Below, piece after piece: positions 4,961-6,596 of a stretch of 6,596 bases of DNA. The stretch is from Anaeroplasmataceae bacterium (GTDB lineage Bacteria; Bacillota_I; Bacilli_A; Acholeplasmatales; Anaeroplasmataceae). Position numbers and translations under genes: made by a program. The notes below the pieces were generated by a model, which was not told the DNA's origin, ran no database searches, and saw only the letters and a list, made by a program, of their open reading frames with translations. The first letter of the stretch is position 1, and every line of letters begins with the position of its first letter. The DNA lies in assembly GCA_020025015.1 (NCBI GenBank), contig JAHHSV010000044.1, forward strand, positions 1-6,596, read 5' to 3'.

Positions 4961-6403
4961 ATGCAATTTGGAACAAATTTGTTAGGCTTAACATTTAAGC
5001 CGGTGGATATAGTATTTATAGCACTATTTGTTGGTTTGTTAATTATTATTCTAATGTATTATGTTTTTAACAGAATTAAAAACAAAAAGACAATCAATGC
5101 AATTCAAGAAGAATTTGAGTGTTTAAAGGCTCAAGAAAATAATGATGCAAGGACGGCTCAAGAGGAAACAACTGCTGAAGAGACTGAGGCTGTAGAAGAG
5201 GTTCAAGAGGAAACAGCTGCTGAAGAACCTGAAGCTGTAGAAGAGGTTCAAGAGGAAACAGCTGCTGAAGAACCTGAAGTTGTAGAAGAGGTTCAAGAGG
5301 AAACAGCTACTGAAGAACCTGAAGTTGTAGAAGAGGTTCAAGAGGAAACAGCTGCTGAAGAACCTGAAGTTGTAGAAGAGGTTCAAGAGGAAACAGCTAC
5401 TGAAGAACCTGAAGTTGTAGAAGAGGTTCAAGAGGAAACAGCTGCTGAAGAACCTGAAGCTGTAGAAGAGGTTCAAGAGGAAGCAATTGCTGAAGATAAA
5501 AAAGAACTTGAAGATTTAAACGATGATTTAGATACAAAAGCTGAAACTGATAAAGTGGAGGATGATGTGATTGTGGAAAAGTCAAAACGTCAATACAATG
5601 GAAAATACGAAGTTTATGCTGAAAATGAATATTATCGTTATCGCTTAAAAGCTTCAAATGGTGAAATATTATTCGTAAGTGAGTATTATACATCTAGATT
5701 AGGAGCTCTCAAGTCAATTGGTGCTGTTCAACGTAATCTTGAAAAGGGTAAAATTGAGATTTTCTCAGATAAGAGAAAAAATTATAAGTTCCAATTAAAG
5801 GCGGCAAACCATCGTGTGCTTGCTGTTAGTGCTAATTATTCAACACTTCAAGGTGCAACTAATGCTTCTGAATCATTTAAGCGTTTTGCTACAACTGAAG
5901 ATATTGTTGATGTTGTATTACCTGCAGAAGAAACAAGCGATTCTGCTTTAGTTGAAATTCCAAAGGTTAAAGAAGAGGACAAGCGTGGTGGAAAGTTTGT
6001 TTTAAGAAAAGATCCTCATGGCGTATTCTCGTGGGAATTAAAAGCTTCAAATGGGGAGATTCTTTGCCAAGCTGATGGATATAGTTCTAAGTCAAGTTTA
6101 GAAACATCTATTAATTCTTTCAAGTCTAGTGTTAAGAATGGAACATTCTGCATTTATGCTGATAAGAATGATTGTTATCAGTTCAAATTATATTCACAAT
6201 CAGGTAGAGCTTCTATGATTGGTGAGTCATATACAACAAGTCAACAAGCTCAATCCGTTGTAACTTCAATTTTAAATTTCTTAGATTTGGCTGTAGTAGT
6301 GGACAAGACTGTTGCTCCAGTTAAGAAGCCAACTAAAGATGGTGAAGCAACCCCTAAAAGAACTGCTCCTAAGAAAACCACTAAGTCTAGTACAAAAAAA
6401 TAA
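4961..6403 (+). CDS. Membrane-anchored protein with acidic 15-residue repeats and four YegP/DUF1508-like units
   Basis: This is a 480-residue protein of unknown function. One hydrophobic helix (about 16-37) is followed by RIKNKK (38-43). By the positive-inside rule this puts the short N-terminus outside and the rest in the cytoplasm; no signal-peptidase site is evident. Residues 68-172 are seven tandem 15-mers (EETAAEEPEAVEEVQ type), plus a decayed eighth (173-187), all very acidic. The C-terminal half has four 48-residue units (214-261, 263-310, 344-391, 394-441). Each opens G-[KT]-[YIF], and the best preserved contain LKASNGEIL and a following Y-[TS]-S, as in the DUF1508/YegP family (E. coli YegP has two such units). 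The tail (454-480) is rich in Lys, Thr and Pro. GGAGG (4949-4953) is 7 nt before the ATG. The gene has its own promoter and terminator. The family's biochemical role is unknown. The charge layout suggests binding or tethering of a cytoplasmic partner at the membrane, which is inference. The DUF1508 assignment rests on motif recognition. Confidence 0.85.
   Translation: MQFGTNLLGLTFKPVDIVFIALFVGLLIIILMYYVFNRIKNKKTINAIQEEFECLKAQENNDARTAQEETTAEETEAVEEVQEETAAEEPEAVEEVQEETAAEEPEVVEEVQEETATEEPEVVEEVQEETAAEEPEVVEEVQEETATEEPEVVEEVQEETAAEEPEAVEEVQEEAIAEDKKELEDLNDDLDTKAETDKVEDDVIVEKSKRQYNGKYEVYAENEYYRYRLKASNGEILFVSEYYTSRLGALKSIGAVQRNLEKGKIEIFSDKRKNYKFQLKAANHRVLAVSANYSTLQGATNASESFKRFATTEDIVDVVLPAEETSDSALVEIPKVKEEDKRGGKFVLRKDPHGVFSWELKASNGEILCQADGYSSKSSLETSINSFKSSVKNGTFCIYADKNDCYQFKLYSQSGRASMIGESYTTSQQAQSVVTSILNFLDLAVVVDKTVAPVKKPTKDGEATPKRTAPKKTTKSSTKK
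5162..5521 (+). repeat. In-frame 45-bp tandem repeat (7 copies plus 1 degenerate)
   Basis: Copies start at 5162, 5207, 5252, 5297, 5342, 5387 and 5432; a diverged copy is at 5477-5521. Copies 2-7 differ at only two positions: base 13 (G or A, giving Ala or Thr) and base 29 (C or T, giving Ala or Val). No silent differences occur among them. Copies 3+4 and 5+6 are identical 90-bp blocks, and copy 7 equals copy 2. Copy 1 differs from copy 2 at four positions. The pattern indicates recent expansion by slippage or unequal exchange, including a 90-bp step, with older edge copies. The unit length is a multiple of three, so copy-number change keeps the frame. Confidence 0.97.
5600..6283 (+). repeat. 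Four DUF1508/YegP-like coding units arranged as two pairs
   Basis: The units are encoded at 5600-5743, 5747-5890, 5990-6133 and 6140-6283, each 48 codons. The first and third share a 17-bp identical stretch, TTAAAAGCTTCAAATGG (5645-5661 and 6038-6054), encoding LKASNG. This suggests that a two-unit block was duplicated. Units 2 and 4 are more diverged (LKAANHRVL; LYSQSGRAS). The pairs are joined by an acidic linker of about 33 residues. Confidence 0.75.
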
Positions 6404-6410
6404 AAAGTGT

Positions 6411-6441
6411 AAAAACTAGTTTCTACGGGAACTAGTTTTTT
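6411..6441 (+). terminator. Strong rho-independent terminator with a UACG tetraloop
   Basis: AAAAACTAGTTTC (6411-6423) pairs with GGAACTAGTTTTT (6428-6440) over 13 bp with one T-G wobble. The loop TACG (6424-6427), closed by C-G, is a member of the very stable cUNCGg tetraloop class. The T-run is 6436-6441. The hairpin starts 7 nt after the stop of the DUF1508 gene. Confidence 0.93.
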
Positions 6442-6446
6442 ATTAT

Positions 6447-6596
6447 GTGCGCCAGGCAAGGCACTAATCTTACTGGTGAAAGTCTAGTCGTGAGTATTTG
6501 TCGCTAGCGTAGCGAAGTGCAAGTCAATAATAGTAATGTTATGGTTCTTTTCAAAAATCGGTGTGTCGATAAAAAAGAGCTTTAAAAAAATCAGTG
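6447..6596 (+). mobile_element. Putative 5' end of a group II intron (runs off the window)
   Basis: The sequence begins with GTGCG, the group II intron 5' consensus. A small hairpin-forming segment follows (6447-6464, GTG..CC with GGCAC). Then comes CTGG-TGAAAG-TCTAG (6473-6487), which resembles the GGGTGAGAGTCCC element near the start of domain I in the Oceanobacillus iheyensis IIC intron. A perfect hairpin TCGCTA-GCG-TAGCGA (6501-6515) is followed by AGTGCAAGTC. Only the first 150 nt or so are present; the catalytic domain V and any reverse transcriptase/maturase gene would lie beyond the window. It sits 6 nt after the T-run of a terminator, the type of site favoured by class C introns. The assignment is from recalled motifs, not a covariance search. 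No open reading frame of note is seen here. Confidence 0.62.

Noticed and set aside
5123..5476. Open frame of 117 codons on the minus strand with tandem LNLFYNFRFFSSCFL-like units
   Set aside because: It is the reverse image of the 45-bp coding repeat. A repeat of 45 bp stays open in any frame lacking a stop in one unit. It has no ribosome binding site or promoter.
5162..5521. CRISPR-like array
   Set aside because: The units are directly adjacent with no unique spacers and are in frame within a coding region.
5397..5693. Minus-strand open frame of 98 codons
   Set aside because: It overlaps the repeat and the first DUF1508 unit, has low-complexity Leu/Gln content and shows no start signals. 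It is a shadow of the plus-strand gene.
6250..6459. Minus-strand open frame of 69 codons over the gene end and terminator
   Set aside because: It would cross the terminator hairpin and the intron boundary and is antisense to the basic tail. No ribosome binding site is seen.
6441..6532. ATAATA (6527-6532) as an EBS1 pairing with TATTAT (6441-6446) just before the putative intron
   Set aside because: The match is perfect, but it is a six-base AT-only match in an AT-rich region. It lies only about 80 nt into the intron, earlier than EBS1 is expected, so chance is likely.

Overview
The window is strongly AT-rich, uses TGG for Trp with TAA stops, and has strong AGGAGG-type ribosome binding sites and intrinsic terminators. 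All genes are on the plus strand. This fits a low-GC Firmicute (Bacilli/Clostridia or a relative) using the standard bacterial code. No species-level marker is present.

Layout: (1) 1-55, a terminator-like hairpin that abuts the ribosome binding site of the next gene. (2) 69-698, a HAD-superfamily hydrolase closed by its own terminator (703-732). (3) 757-4763, an efflux-type operon. A sigma-A-like promoter is overlapped by a 25-bp near-palindrome, followed by a MarR-family repressor and two ABC exporter half-transporters. The three genes are translationally packed, with overlaps of 1 and 8 nt. (4) 4764-4960, a non-coding gap with AT-rich inverted repeats and a good promoter. (5) 4961-6403, a one-gene unit for a membrane-anchored protein with a highly homogenised 15-residue acidic repeat, four YegP/DUF1508-like units and a basic tail, closed by a strong terminator with a UACG tetraloop. 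(6) 6447 to the window end, a sequence resembling the 5' end of a group II intron, 6 nt beyond that terminator's T-run.

How the parts work together: the MarR protein probably represses its own promoter through the palindrome, and release by a ligand would induce the exporter. The two ABC subunits are complementary. The first lacks the catalytic Glu and switch His but has a good signature motif. The second has a complete catalytic set but a substituted signature. They therefore predict a heterodimer with one degenerate and one active ATP site. The HAD enzyme and the DUF1508 protein have separate signals and no evident link to the exporter.

The least described items are the DUF1508 protein with its expanding 45-bp repeat and the putative intron end beside it. 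No known defence system, CRISPR array, tRNA or rRNA is seen.
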